Below are positions 1 through 9,953 of a stretch of DNA of 26,796 nucleotides, one piece after another (positions within the stretch are counted from its first letter, which is position 1; each line of letters begins with the position of its first letter). Source of the DNA: Oscillospiraceae bacterium (GTDB taxonomy: Bacteria > Bacillota > Clostridia > Oscillospirales > Oscillospiraceae); contig JAIEFH010000261.1 of NCBI GenBank assembly GCA_029067025.1, positions 1 to 26,796 of the forward strand. The letters are read 5' to 3'. Below the pieces are notes generated by a model. That model was given only the letters and a program-made list of their open reading frames with translations, had not been told where the DNA came from and searched no databases. Made by a program: the position numbers and the translations under genes.

Positions 1-81
1 GGGCAGGGGGGCCTCCTCCTGACAGCCCAGCAGGGTCAGCCCCAGGCAGACCGCCAACAGCAGGGCGAAAAACCGCCTCAT
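1..81 (-). CDS. Lipoprotein, N-terminal part only
   Basis: Only the first 27 codons lie in the window. They encode a textbook lipoprotein signal peptide: MRRFF at the start, a hydrophobic Leu/Ala/Val core, then a lipobox ending LLGC, followed by an acidic and proline-containing mature start (QEEAPLP). The Cys at residue 20 would be lipidated and the protein anchored on the outer face of the membrane. The start codon overlaps the pgeF stop codon as ATGA, so translation is probably coupled and the gene is the distal member of the secA-GNAT-pgeF run. Nothing about its function can be seen. Confidence 0.75.
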   Translation of the reverse strand, partial: MRRFFALLLAVCLGLTLLGCQEEAPLP

Positions 82-890
82 AAAAGCTGGATGGCCGCGG
101 CCATGGAGCCCCGGCTGGTACCCAGCTTCCGGTGGCTCCAGAATTTGTCCGGATTGCAGGAGGTGCACATATGGCTCACGGCGATGTGATCCGGGTCCAG
201 CCCCGCCTGCTCCAGCCGCATGGCGTTGATGTTTTTCAAATCCACCGCAAACTTGCCGTTCTCCTTGATCTTGATGTGGTGGAGGACCGCGGTGGACAGG
301 GCAGCGGTCATGGCGTTGGGCACGTCCTCGTGGGTCTCGAAGCAGTCCGGGCCGATACCCGGGCCGATGGCGGCCAGGATGTCCTCCGAACGGCAGCCGT
401 ACACGTCCACCATCCGCTCCACGGCGGTGGAGGCGATGCCGGCGGCGGTACCCCGCCAGCCCGCGTGGACGGCGGCGATCACCCGCCGCACCGGGTCATA
501 AAAGAGGATGGGGATGCAGTCGGCGGAGTAGACCACCAGCGCCACCCCGGGCAGATCGGTCATCAGCCCGTCCGCCTCGTAGCCCGGCCTGTCATAGGGG
601 TCGGCCTTCACGTCGGCGGTGGTGACACAGCGCACCATCCCGCCGTGAACCTGATTGGTCGTGGCAATCCGCTTCCCGTCCGCGCCGATGGCGGCAAAAA
701 AGCGGCGGTAGTTCTCCCGGACATGATCCGGGTCGTCCCCCCGGCTGACGCCCAGGTTGAGGGATTCCCACATCCCCTCCGACACGCCGCCCAGGCGGGT
801 GGAAAATCCGTGGGCTGCTCCCCCGGCATTGTCAATGCCGTCGGCGCCGAAGAAGGTCACGCTGTTACGGGTGCGTTCAGTCAGTTCCAT
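78..890 (-). CDS. pgeF: Peptidoglycan editing factor / YlmD-family purine nucleoside phosphorylase (DUF152)
   Basis: About 270 residues, the normal length of the family once called multicopper polyphenol oxidase. Visible signatures are the N-terminal HGFSTRLGGVS, the NQVHG motif, the metal-ligand stretch SADCIPI, HAGWRGT, and the late CTSC region. Family members act on purine nucleosides, and PgeF proteins have also been linked to proofreading of peptidoglycan precursors; which role applies here cannot be told. Two upstream in-frame ATGs exist (896 and 917). I chose 890 because AGAGGAG sits 7 nt before it, while it lies too close to the ATG at 896. The start region overlaps the 3' end of the upstream GNAT gene by 14 nt, so the two are probably co-transcribed and coupled. 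Confidence 0.9.
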   Translation of the reverse strand: MELTERTRNSVTFFGADGIDNAGGAAHGFSTRLGGVSEGMWESLNLGVSRGDDPDHVRENYRRFFAAIGADGKRIATTNQVHGGMVRCVTTADVKADPYDRPGYEADGLMTDLPGVALVVYSADCIPILFYDPVRRVIAAVHAGWRGTAAGIASTAVERMVDVYGCRSEDILAAIGPGIGPDCFETHEDVPNAMTAALSTAVLHHIKIKENGKFAVDLKNINAMRLEQAGLDPDHIAVSHMCTSCNPDKFWSHRKLGTSRGSMAAAIQLL

Positions 891-1398
891 TTGCATACTC
901 CTCTCGCAGCAGGCCATACCAATGAATATCCTTCCAGTTCCCGTCCCTGCCCAGTCCGTGCCGGCGGAAGGTCCCCTCCCGCCGCAGCCCCAACCGCTCC
1001 AGCAGCGGGACGGCCCGGACGGTATCCTCCGTCTGGGCGATCACCTTGTGGGCGTCCAGTACGGTAAACGCGTGGTTCAGCAGGGCCTCGCTGGCCTCCC
1101 GGGCCAGGCCGCGCCCCCAGCAGTCCCGGCGGAACACCCAGCCCAGCTCGTAGATGCCGGGGGCGTCCACCTGGTTAAACAGCACATAGCCCACCAGTCC
1201 AACCTCCCGCAGTTGGGCGGCGAAGGCCCCCGGCGGCGTGCGCGCCACGCAGAAGGAGCGCAGAAACTCCTCCGTCTCCCGCTGGGTCATGGGCGCCATG
1301 TGCTCCATGGCCTCCTCGTCCCGGAAAATGTCCCACAGGGCGGGGAGGTCGTCCATGGTAAAGTCCCGGACGATCAGCCGGTCTGTCTCCAGGCGCAT
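877..1398 (-). CDS. GNAT N-acetyltransferase, RimJ/RimL type
   Basis: A 173-residue single-domain acetyltransferase. It opens with the typical LETDRLIVRDFTMDD strand, has the ELGWVFRRDCWGRGLAREAS segment that forms the acetyl-CoA binding loop (the Q/RxxGxG/A motif appears as RDCWGRGLA), and ends with the VPLLERLGLRREG segment. Close relatives acetylate N-termini of ribosomal proteins or small amines; the substrate here is unknown. It begins 4 nt after the secA stop codon, with a weak AAGGA about 11 nt upstream inside the secA end, so it likely depends on secA translation. It overlaps pgeF downstream. Confidence 0.85.
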   Translation of the reverse strand: MRLETDRLIVRDFTMDDLPALWDIFRDEEAMEHMAPMTQRETEEFLRSFCVARTPPGAFAAQLREVGLVGYVLFNQVDAPGIYELGWVFRRDCWGRGLAREASEALLNHAFTVLDAHKVIAQTEDTVRAVPLLERLGLRREGTFRRHGLGRDGNWKDIHWYGLLREEYANGTD

Positions 1399-1402
1399 TG
1401 GC

Positions 1403-4186
<2,784 letters not shown>

Positions 4187-4227
4187 AGCTTGTGTGTCCT
4201 TTCTTTTCTGAACGTTTATAATCAATC

Positions 4228-4358
4228 GCAGTATGCAGTCGCACTACGCCTGTTCGCGACGCGCGGTTTCGCTCCGACTCGGCCTGGTCTTCGGCCCGCT
4301 GCGCGAGCCTGCGCTCGGCCTCGCTCCGTTCCATCCGCGCTGCTCACGACGGCTCCGT
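4228..4358. other. GC-rich intergenic element in the secA leader, candidate dispersed repeat
   Basis: This stretch of about 130 bases is very GC-rich and unlike the A/T-rich promoter DNA next to it. It contains recurring GGCC and GGAGCGA words in both orientations and a small hairpin (CGAGC, GCAG, GCTCG on the minus strand). Read on the minus strand it is open (ERSEAERRLAQRAEDQAES) and on another frame also open, as GC-rich non-coding DNA often is; there is no convincing start and ribosome site. It would be transcribed as part of the secA 5' leader. I cannot assign a function; a dispersed palindromic repeat family is the best guess. Confidence 0.35.
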
Positions 4359-4366
4359 AGCCTAAA

Positions 4367-4375
4367 AGTATACCA
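4367..4375 (-). promoter_or_regulatory. Probable secA promoter, extended -10
   Basis: On the minus strand the sequence reads TGGTATACT, an extended -10 (TGn directly before TATACT). No good -35 is visible at the expected distance (a T-run lies there), which fits extended -10 promoters. It would give secA a leader of about 180 nt that includes the GC-rich element. Confidence 0.5.
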
Positions 4376-4422
4376 CAACCCCCGGGCAGAAAAAAGAGGA
4401 AATTGTAAATAATAATGTGGGC

Positions 4423-4451
4423 TGGAAAAGCCTGGTTTGTTGTGGTACAAT
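4423..4451 (+). promoter_or_regulatory. Promoter of the metallophosphatase gene
   Basis: TGGAAA and TACAAT are separated by 17 nt, and TGG immediately before TACAAT makes an extended -10. It lies 36 nt before the start codon at 4487. The -10 region and the opposite secA -10 share an inverted 9-mer (TACCACAAC at 4371-4379, GTTGTGGTA at 4439-4447). Confidence 0.6.
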
Positions 4452-4486
4452 GTTAGAAAACCGTTTATGAGAAAGGAGCTGCCCCC

Positions 4487-5602
4487 ATGCCCCATCTTGC
4501 CCAAGTCATTCGCCCCCATATCGAGTCGGGCCGCCGGGTCATCGCAATCAGCGACATACACGGCAACCTGCCCTTTCTGAAGGGCGTGCTGGAACAGGTC
4601 GGGTTTACCCAGTCCGACGTGCTCATCATCGTGGGCGACCTGCTGGAAAAGGGGAGGGACAGTCTGGCCACCCTGCGGTATGTGCTGGAGCTGCAAAAGA
4701 CCCACACCGTCTACCCCCTGTGCGGCAACTGCGACGACATCGCCCAGGCATTCCTGGAAAATCGTCCGGGCATCGACAAAGCGGTGTGGCCCATTCTAAG
4801 CTACTGGCGGGATCGGGCCCTGCTGCTCCAGATGGCGGCGGAAGCCGGGCTCCCCTTCCCGGAGAGCGTGGACGATATGCCCGCCCTGCGCGCCGCCCTG
4901 CTTGACCGCTTCTCGGAGGAGACGGGCTTCCTGCTGAACCTGCCCACCATCCTGGAGGCGGGGAACTTCCTCTTTGTCCACGGCGGCGTCCCCCGGGAGG
5001 ACCGGCTGGAGGAATTGGAAGCCTACCCCTGCATGAAAAACGACGACTTCCTGAGCCAGGGTCACAGCTTCCGCAAGTGGGTGGTGGTGGGTCACTGGCC
5101 CGTGACGCTGTACAACCCCCACATCCAGCGCTCCGTCCCTCTCATTGACGATCAACGGCATATCATCTCCATCGACGGCGGCTGCGTCCTCAAAGTGGAC
5201 GGGCAACTCAACGCACTCATCATCCCGGACGTGTACGGGGACACGCTGGATTATACCTGGTACGACGATCTGCCCACCGTCACCGCCCTGGATGCTCAGG
5301 AAGCGTCCCCCGACCCGCTGAACATCCGCTGGTCGGACAGCGAGGTGGAGGTGCTGGCCGAAGAGGGGGACTGCGCCCTGATCCGCCACCCCGCCTCTGG
5401 CCGGGAGCTGTGGCTGCCCCGGGACTTCGTCAGCGTCTGGCGGGACGGAAAGACCCACACTGAGGACGCCACCGACTACCGCCTGCCCGTCTCGACCGGG
5501 GATACCCTGTCCCTGGTGCGCAAGATCCAGCGGGGCTGCCTGGTAAAGAAGGATGGGATAACAGGCTGGTATCATGGCGGGATAAAATACAAAGCGGAAT
5601 AG
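4487..5602 (+). CDS. Calcineurin-like metallophosphoesterase with C-terminal SH3-like tail
   Basis: 371 residues. The N-terminal half is a metallophosphatase: SDIHGN at 22-27, GDLLEKG at 50-56 and GNCD at 80-83 give the metal-binding core, followed by FVHGG and VVGHWPV histidine motifs and IDGG. This arrangement resembles serine/threonine protein phosphatases and bis(nucleosyl)tetraphosphatases. From about residue 280 a separate beta-rich tail begins (VEVLAEEGDCALIRHP, then GDTLSLVRKIQRGCLVKKDGITGWY), which looks like an SH3-type fold; I infer a substrate or cell-wall contact role only weakly. AGGAG lies 8 nt before the ATG. It is a monocistronic unit with its own promoter and a strong terminator. 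The substrate is unknown. Confidence 0.8.
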   Translation: MPHLAQVIRPHIESGRRVIAISDIHGNLPFLKGVLEQVGFTQSDVLIIVGDLLEKGRDSLATLRYVLELQKTHTVYPLCGNCDDIAQAFLENRPGIDKAVWPILSYWRDRALLLQMAAEAGLPFPESVDDMPALRAALLDRFSEETGFLLNLPTILEAGNFLFVHGGVPREDRLEELEAYPCMKNDDFLSQGHSFRKWVVVGHWPVTLYNPHIQRSVPLIDDQRHIISIDGGCVLKVDGQLNALIIPDVYGDTLDYTWYDDLPTVTALDAQEASPDPLNIRWSDSEVEVLAEEGDCALIRHPASGRELWLPRDFVSVWRDGKTHTEDATDYRLPVSTGDTLSLVRKIQRGCLVKKDGITGWYHGGIKYKAE

Positions 5603-5613
5603 ATATTGCCCCC

Positions 5614-5648
5614 AGCGTGCCGGAGAACCCATCCGGCACGCTGTTTTT
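5614..5648 (+). terminator. Intrinsic terminator after the metallophosphatase
   Basis: AGCGTGCCGGA and TCCGGCACGCT form a perfect 11-bp stem with a 7-nt loop, followed by GTTTTT. Confidence 0.92.
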
Positions 5649-5732
5649 CCGCCTGTTTCATCCAGGACGATTACAAAACGGAAGCGGAAACTCTTTGCTG
5701 GTTACAATTGGTTTACAATGTAGCACTCCCCA

Positions 5733-5761
5733 TTGACTTTCGACAAAATTCGACCTATACT
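5733..5761 (+). promoter_or_regulatory. Sigma-A type promoter of the polysaccharide deacetylase gene
   Basis: TTGACT and TATACT are spaced by exactly 17 nt, each one mismatch from consensus. The start codon is 35 nt downstream, with GGGAGGAG in between. Confidence 0.85.
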
Positions 5762-5796
5762 GAGTTCCAGCCAATGAGAGCAGGGGAGGAGCCTAC

Positions 5797-6867
5797 ATGG
5801 AGCACATCATCGACCACAACACCCATGCGGACGAGACGGAGGACGCCGTCCCATCCACAAGCGATACCCAGTGCGGAGCGCCGCCCGCCCGGACCATTTT
5901 CAAACCCCTGTTTTTCGCCGCCCTGGCCCTGGCCGTGGCGCTGGGGGGACTGGCGGCTTTCTTCTATACCTGCTCCATGGAGCACGAACGCAACACCGCC
6001 CTGCTGAACGCGAGCAAAGACTTTATGCGTCAGCAGCTGGGACAGGCGCAATCCGACCTGGCGGCGGCCCAGGACGCGCTGGCCCAGCGGGATGCGGAGC
6101 TGGCCCAGGCCCAGGACACCATCGACTTTTTGGCGGAGTACTCTGTGGCCGCCCCGGACGGCACGGTGCCCGAGTACACCCAGCTCTACCCCGACTTCTA
6201 TGCCCCGGAATGGACGGGGGAGGCGGTCACCGGCGGGAAGGTGTGCTGCCTCACCTTTGACGACGGCCCCTCCGCCAACACAGACCGGGTGCTGGACACC
6301 CTGAATCGGTACGGCGTCAAGGGCACCTTCTTTATCGTGGGCAGCACGTCCACGGGCGCGGCCAGCCAGCAGCGGATGCGCGACATTGTGGCCGGCGGCC
6401 ACACCCTGGCCATGCACAGCTGGAGCCATGACTACAAAAAAGTATACGCCTCGGTGGAGGCGTTTTTGGACGAATTTTACCGCCTGTACCAGTGGATTTA
6501 CGAGGTCACCGGCGTGTACCCGTCGGTGTACCGCTTCCCCGGCGGCAGCATCAACGGCTATGACCGGGGGGTGTACCAGGAGATCATCGCGGAGATGACC
6601 CGCCGGGGCTTCGTCTACTTCGACTGGAACGCCTCCGCCCAGGACGCCACCGTCACCCCCCGTCCCGCCGCCAGCATCGCCGCCGACTGCCTGCGGGGGA
6701 TCGGCCGGGATCTGGTGGTGGTCCTCACCCATGACAGCGCCGCCCGGGGCACCACCGCGGACGCCCTGCCCGCCATCATCGAGGGGTATCAGGCGGCTGG
6801 GTATACCTTCTCCGCCCTCCATCCCGGGGTCACGCCGGTGACCATGGGCTATCCCAAGATCCGCTGA
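5797..6867 (+). CDS. Membrane-anchored polysaccharide deacetylase (NodB domain)
   Basis: 356 residues. A cytoplasmic N-terminus of about 35 residues is followed by one membrane segment (about 37-57), then an Ala/Gln/Asp-rich probable coiled coil (about 72-112) and the NodB domain. Catalytic motifs are all present: TFDDGPS at 153-159 (base and metal Asp), HSWSH at 207-211 (metal His pair), RFPGGS at 246-251, DWN at 276-278 and LTHD at 310-313 (acid His). The enzyme should therefore be active on N-acetylated cell-wall glycans outside the membrane, most likely peptidoglycan, as in PgdA-type enzymes that confer lysozyme tolerance; the exact substrate is inference. The ribosome site GGGAGGAG lies 5 nt before the ATG. 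It is monocistronic. Confidence 0.9.
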   Translation: MEHIIDHNTHADETEDAVPSTSDTQCGAPPARTIFKPLFFAALALAVALGGLAAFFYTCSMEHERNTALLNASKDFMRQQLGQAQSDLAAAQDALAQRDAELAQAQDTIDFLAEYSVAAPDGTVPEYTQLYPDFYAPEWTGEAVTGGKVCCLTFDDGPSANTDRVLDTLNRYGVKGTFFIVGSTSTGAASQQRMRDIVAGGHTLAMHSWSHDYKKVYASVEAFLDEFYRLYQWIYEVTGVYPSVYRFPGGSINGYDRGVYQEIIAEMTRRGFVYFDWNASAQDATVTPRPAASIAADCLRGIGRDLVVVLTHDSAARGTTADALPAIIEGYQAAGYTFSALHPGVTPVTMGYPKIR

Positions 6868-6871
6868 CAAC

Positions 6872-6910
6872 AGCCCGCCGGACGCCTTCCGGGGCGTCCG
6901 CGCGGGCTTT
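6872..6910 (+). terminator. Terminator-like hairpin after the deacetylase gene
   Basis: AGCCCGC-GGACGCC pairs with GGCGTCC-GCGGGCT around a short loop, with one or two bulged bases. Only TTT follows, so it may be leaky. Confidence 0.7.
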
Positions 6911-6996
6911 CCCCGTCCATTTTATATTAGCGTGGCGTTTTTTGGGCGGTGTACCTTGTACAGGATAGCAAAAAGGCGCAAAACGGGAAATTTTTC

Positions 6997-7025
6997 TTTA
7001 CAAATTGGCTAAACTATGATATGCT
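6997..7025 (+). promoter_or_regulatory. rpsO promoter
   Basis: TTTACA and TATGCT lie 17 nt apart. Transcription from here would produce a leader of about 118 nt before rpsO. Confidence 0.7.
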
Positions 7026-7034
7026 TTGGCAGAA

Positions 7035-7096
7035 CGTCCAAAGGACGCCGCCCGCCTGCTTAGTTTTGGGGCAAAGCCCGCTCACCGCGGGGCTTT
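7035..7096 (+). promoter_or_regulatory. Structured rpsO leader, candidate S15 autoregulatory RNA
   Basis: The leader can form CGTCC/GGACG (7035-7047). Downstream, GCCC at 7076-7079 can pair either with the preceding GGGC (7069-7072, loop AAA) or, as AAAGCCCGC, with the following GCGGGGCTTT (7087-7096, one bulge). The two pairings exclude each other, as expected for a switch. Ribosomal protein S15 is known to repress its own mRNA by binding leader structures in several bacterial groups; that this leader does so is inference. Confidence 0.4.
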
Positions 7097-7149
7097 CACC
7101 CGCCCATGACCCAGCGGCAGGGCAATCAAAAAGAAAGGTGGAACTACCC

Positions 7150-7416
7150 ATGATTCGTAAGGATCAAAAGACCTCTGTCATCGAGGCCAACCGCACCCAC
7201 GAGACCGACACCGGCTCCCCCGAGGTGCAGATCGCCATTCTCACCGCCCGCATCCAGGAGCTGACCGAGCACCTGCGCGTGCACATCCACGACAACCACA
7301 GCCGCCGCGGCCTGTACAAGATGATCGGTAAGCGCCGCAAGCTGCTGGACTACCTGGCGAAGAAGGACATTGAGCGCTACCGCGCCATCATCTCCAAGCT
7401 GGGTATCCGTAAGTAA
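7150..7416 (+). CDS. rpsO: 30S ribosomal protein S15
   Basis: 88 residues, the usual S15 length, with the conserved DTGSPEVQIAILTARI, HSRRGL and RRKLLDYL segments that bind 16S rRNA at the platform junction. I chose the ATG at 7150 (MIRKDQKT) over a frame that stays open 67 codons further upstream, because AAAGGTGGA sits 7 nt before it and S15 proteins begin this way. It precedes pnp, a gene order conserved in many bacteria. Confidence 0.98.
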   Translation: MIRKDQKTSVIEANRTHETDTGSPEVQIAILTARIQELTEHLRVHIHDNHSRRGLYKMIGKRRKLLDYLAKKDIERYRAIISKLGIRK

Positions 7417-7424
7417 AGTTTTGA

Positions 7425-7453
7425 GAAGGGCGGCGCGCCCCGCGCCGCCCTTC
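7425..7453 (+). terminator. Perfect GC hairpin between rpsO and pnp
   Basis: GAAGGGCGGCGCG and CGCGCCGCCCTTC form a perfect 13-bp stem with a CCC loop. No U-run follows, so it may be a leaky terminator, an RNA processing site or a 3'-end stabiliser for the rpsO mRNA rather than a full stop. Confidence 0.6.
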
Positions 7454-7474
7454 CCGCATATCTCATCCGCCCAC

Positions 7475-7555
7475 GGAACCGCCGCTTTTAGCAGTTGAAC
7501 ATGGGTCCTGCCAACAGGTGGGGCTTATGTTCAAGTGCTAAAGGGTGCCGGTTCC
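7475..7555 (+). promoter_or_regulatory. Long hairpin in the pnp leader
   Basis: Three stacked pairings nest within one another: GGAACCG (7475-7481) with CGGTTCC (7549-7555); CTTTTAGCA plus TTGAACAT (about 7485-7502) with ATGTTCAA plus TGCTAAAG (7527-7543); and CCTG with CAGG (7507-7518) at the tip. The result is an 81-nt extended stem ending 36 nt before the pnp start codon. In Escherichia coli, RNase III cleaves a pnp leader stem and PNPase then represses its own mRNA; a similar role here is inference. Confidence 0.55.
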
Positions 7556-7591
7556 AACGTCACATTTACAAATCGAAAGGAGCACACCCAA

Positions 7592-9742
7592 ATGTCAACT
7601 GTCATTACCCACAAGCAGTTTGCCAACGAAAAGACCTGGTCCATGGATCTGTGCGGCCGTCCGCTGAAGATCCAGATGGGCAAGGTGGCCGAGCTGGCCA
7701 CCGCCTCCGCCATGGTCACCTACGGTGAGACCACCGTGCTGGTGGCCGTCACCGTGGCCCCCCGTCCCCGGGACGGCGTGGACTTCTTCCCCCTGTCCGT
7801 GGACTTCGAGGAGAAGCTGTACGCCGTGGGCCGCATCCCCGGCTCCTTCATGCGCCGTGAGGGCCAGCCCTCCCTGCCCGCCGTGCTGGCCAGCCGGGTC
7901 ATCGACCGCTCCATCCGCCCCCTGTTCCCCTACGACTTCCGCAACGACGTGGTGTGCACCGCCACCGTCATGAGCGTGGATCGTGACTGCTCCCCCGAGG
8001 TCACCGCCATGATCGGCGTGTCCGCCTGCCTGGCCGTGTCCTGCATCCCCTGGGCCGGCCCCATCGGCTGCCTGGAGATGGGCTATGTGGACGGCCAGAT
8101 CGTCTACAACCCCACCCAGGAGCAGAAGCACGACTCCCAGCTTGATTTGACCGTGGCTGCCACCGCGGGCAAGGTCATCATGATCGAGGCGGGCGCCAAG
8201 GAGCTGCCCGATGCCATCATGTATGACGCCATCGTCAAGGCCCACGAGGAGATCCAGAAGCAGGTGGCCCTCATCAACCAGATGGTTTCTGAGATCGGCA
8301 AGGAAAAGATGACCTACGACCACGCCGCCTTTGACCAGGAGCTGTTCGACAAGATCACCGCCGACTTCATGGACGAGGCTAAGGCCGCCATGGACACCGA
8401 CGACAAGAACGTCCGCGAGGACCGCTGGAACGCCATGATCGAGAAGTGGCACGAGAAGTACCTGGAAGATCACCCCGACATGGATCAGTTCCTGGAGGAG
8501 ATCACCTACAAGTTCCAGAAGAAGATCGTCAAGGCCTGGCTGCTGGAAGGCCACCGTGTGGACGGCCGCGCCAAGAACGAGATCCGTCCCCTGGCCGCCG
8601 AGGTGGGCGTGCTGCCCCGGGTCCACGGCTCCGGCCTGTTCACCCGCGGCCAGACCCAGGTGCTGTCCATCTGCACCCTGAACACCCTCTCCGCCGCCCA
8701 GAAGCTGGACACCATCTGGGAAGAGGAAGAGAAGCGGTATATGCACCACTACAACTTCCCCGCCTACTCCACCGGCGAGGCCCGCGCCGCCCGCTCCACC
8801 AACCGCCGGGAGAAGGGCCACGGCGCTCTGGCCGAGCGCGCCCTGGAGCCCGTCATCCCCTCTGTAGAGGACTTCCCCTACGCCATCCGCGTGGTATCTG
8901 AGGTTCTCTCCTCCAACGGCTCCACCTCCCAGGGCTCCATCTGCGGCTCCACCCTGGCCCTGATGGACGCCGGCGTGCCCATCTCCGCCCCCGTGGCCGG
9001 CATCTCCTGCGGCCTCATCCAGGACGACGACGGCGGCTTCACCACCTTCATCGACATCCAGGGCGTGGAGGACTTCCACGGCGAGATGGACTTCAAGGTG
9101 GCGGGCACCAAGAAGGGCATCACCGCCATCCAGATGGACATCAAGAACGACGGCCTGTCCCACGCCATTATCAAGGAGGCGCTGGACATCACCCGCGACG
9201 CCCGCTTCGCCATTCTGGACGAGATCATGCTGCCCTGCATCTCCGCTCCCCGGCCCGAGGTGAACAAGTACGCCCCCAAGATGATGAGCCTGAAGATCGA
9301 CCCGGACAAGATCCGCGAGGTCATCGGCAAGGGCGGCTCCGTGATCCAGAAGATCACCGCCGAGTCCGGCGCGCAGATCGACATTGAGGACGACGGCACC
9401 ATCCACATCGCCTCCCCCAACGCCGAGTCCTGCGCCATCGCCAAGAAGATGATCGACACCATCGTGTTCGTCCCCGAGGTGGGTTCGCTGTACTACGGCA
9501 AGGTGGTGCGCATCCTCCAGTTCGGCGCCTTCGTGGAGCTGGCCCCCGGCAAGGACGGCATGGTGCACATCTCCAAGCTGGCCAACCACCGGGTGGCCAA
9601 GGTGGAGGACGTGATCAATATCGGCGATATGATCTGGGTCAAGGTCACCGACATCGACGAGAAGGGCCGGGTCAACCTGTCCTACAAGGATGCCCTCCGG
9701 GAAATCGAGGAGAAGAAGGCCAAGGGCGAGCCCATCAAGTAA
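7592..9742 (+). CDS. pnp: Polyribonucleotide nucleotidyltransferase (PNPase)
   Basis: 716 residues. Order of domains: first RNase PH-like domain (begins about residue 12), the all-helical linker, second RNase PH domain with FTRGQTQ and the catalytic VDGRAKNEIRPLAAEVG region, then a KH domain (IREVIGKGGSVIQKI, GKGG loop) and a C-terminal S1 domain (GKVVRILQFGAFVEL). It is the phosphorolytic 3'-5' exoribonuclease of RNA decay. The ATG at 7592 is chosen over the longer open frame because AAAGGAG precedes it and MSTVITHKQF fits the family start. It is probably co-transcribed with rpsO by readthrough; no separate strong promoter was found between them. Confidence 0.98.
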   Translation: MSTVITHKQFANEKTWSMDLCGRPLKIQMGKVAELATASAMVTYGETTVLVAVTVAPRPRDGVDFFPLSVDFEEKLYAVGRIPGSFMRREGQPSLPAVLASRVIDRSIRPLFPYDFRNDVVCTATVMSVDRDCSPEVTAMIGVSACLAVSCIPWAGPIGCLEMGYVDGQIVYNPTQEQKHDSQLDLTVAATAGKVIMIEAGAKELPDAIMYDAIVKAHEEIQKQVALINQMVSEIGKEKMTYDHAAFDQELFDKITADFMDEAKAAMDTDDKNVREDRWNAMIEKWHEKYLEDHPDMDQFLEEITYKFQKKIVKAWLLEGHRVDGRAKNEIRPLAAEVGVLPRVHGSGLFTRGQTQVLSICTLNTLSAAQKLDTIWEEEEKRYMHHYNFPAYSTGEARAARSTNRREKGHGALAERALEPVIPSVEDFPYAIRVVSEVLSSNGSTSQGSICGSTLALMDAGVPISAPVAGISCGLIQDDDGGFTTFIDIQGVEDFHGEMDFKVAGTKKGITAIQMDIKNDGLSHAIIKEALDITRDARFAILDEIMLPCISAPRPEVNKYAPKMMSLKIDPDKIREVIGKGGSVIQKITAESGAQIDIEDDGTIHIASPNAESCAIAKKMIDTIVFVPEVGSLYYGKVVRILQFGAFVELAPGKDGMVHISKLANHRVAKVEDVINIGDMIWVKVTDIDEKGRVNLSYKDALREIEEKKAKGEPIK

Positions 9743-9755
9743 AAAACATTGAAAC

Positions 9756-9780
9756 AAGGGGCGGCTTATGGCCGCCCCTT
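9756..9780 (+). terminator. Hairpin after pnp
   Basis: AAGGGGCGGC, loop TTATG, GCCGCCCCTT: a perfect 10-bp stem just past the pnp stop. There is no U-run on this strand. Confidence 0.65.
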
Positions 9781-9857
9781 CAGTCTACCGCGTGGCAGAA
9801 AAGCAGGCCCCCGGAGGGCCGCGGAAGCACGCTCTCAAAAAATTTTTGAAAATAGCC

Positions 9858-9913
9858 TTGACAGCAAGTGACTATTGTAGTAGTATTCTCTCAGGGTTTA
9901 CTATTGCAATAGT
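9858..9913 (+). promoter_or_regulatory. Promoter of the blaI-like gene with two palindromic operators
   Basis: TTGACA (9858-9863) and TAGTAT (9881-9886) are 17 nt apart. Two dyads overlie and follow it: ACTATTGTAGTAGT at 9871-9884, covering spacer and -10, and the perfect palindrome ACTATTGCAATAGT at 9900-9913. Their centres are 29 nt apart, close to three helical turns. They resemble BlaI/MecI boxes (TACTA/TAGTA half sites), so autorepression by the downstream repressor is likely. Confidence 0.8.
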
Positions 9914-9953
9914 CATTTTGCGTCTCCCCGGAGCGCAAGAGGAGGTCATATCC

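Noticed and set aside
6949..7149. N-terminal extension of ribosomal protein S15
   Set aside because: It covers the promoter and leader; S15 has 88 residues from the ATG at 7150 with a good ribosome site.
7595..9757. 720-codon minus-strand open frame opposite pnp
   Set aside because: Antisense shadow of pnp with the same low-complexity composition; no ribosome site and no family resemblance.
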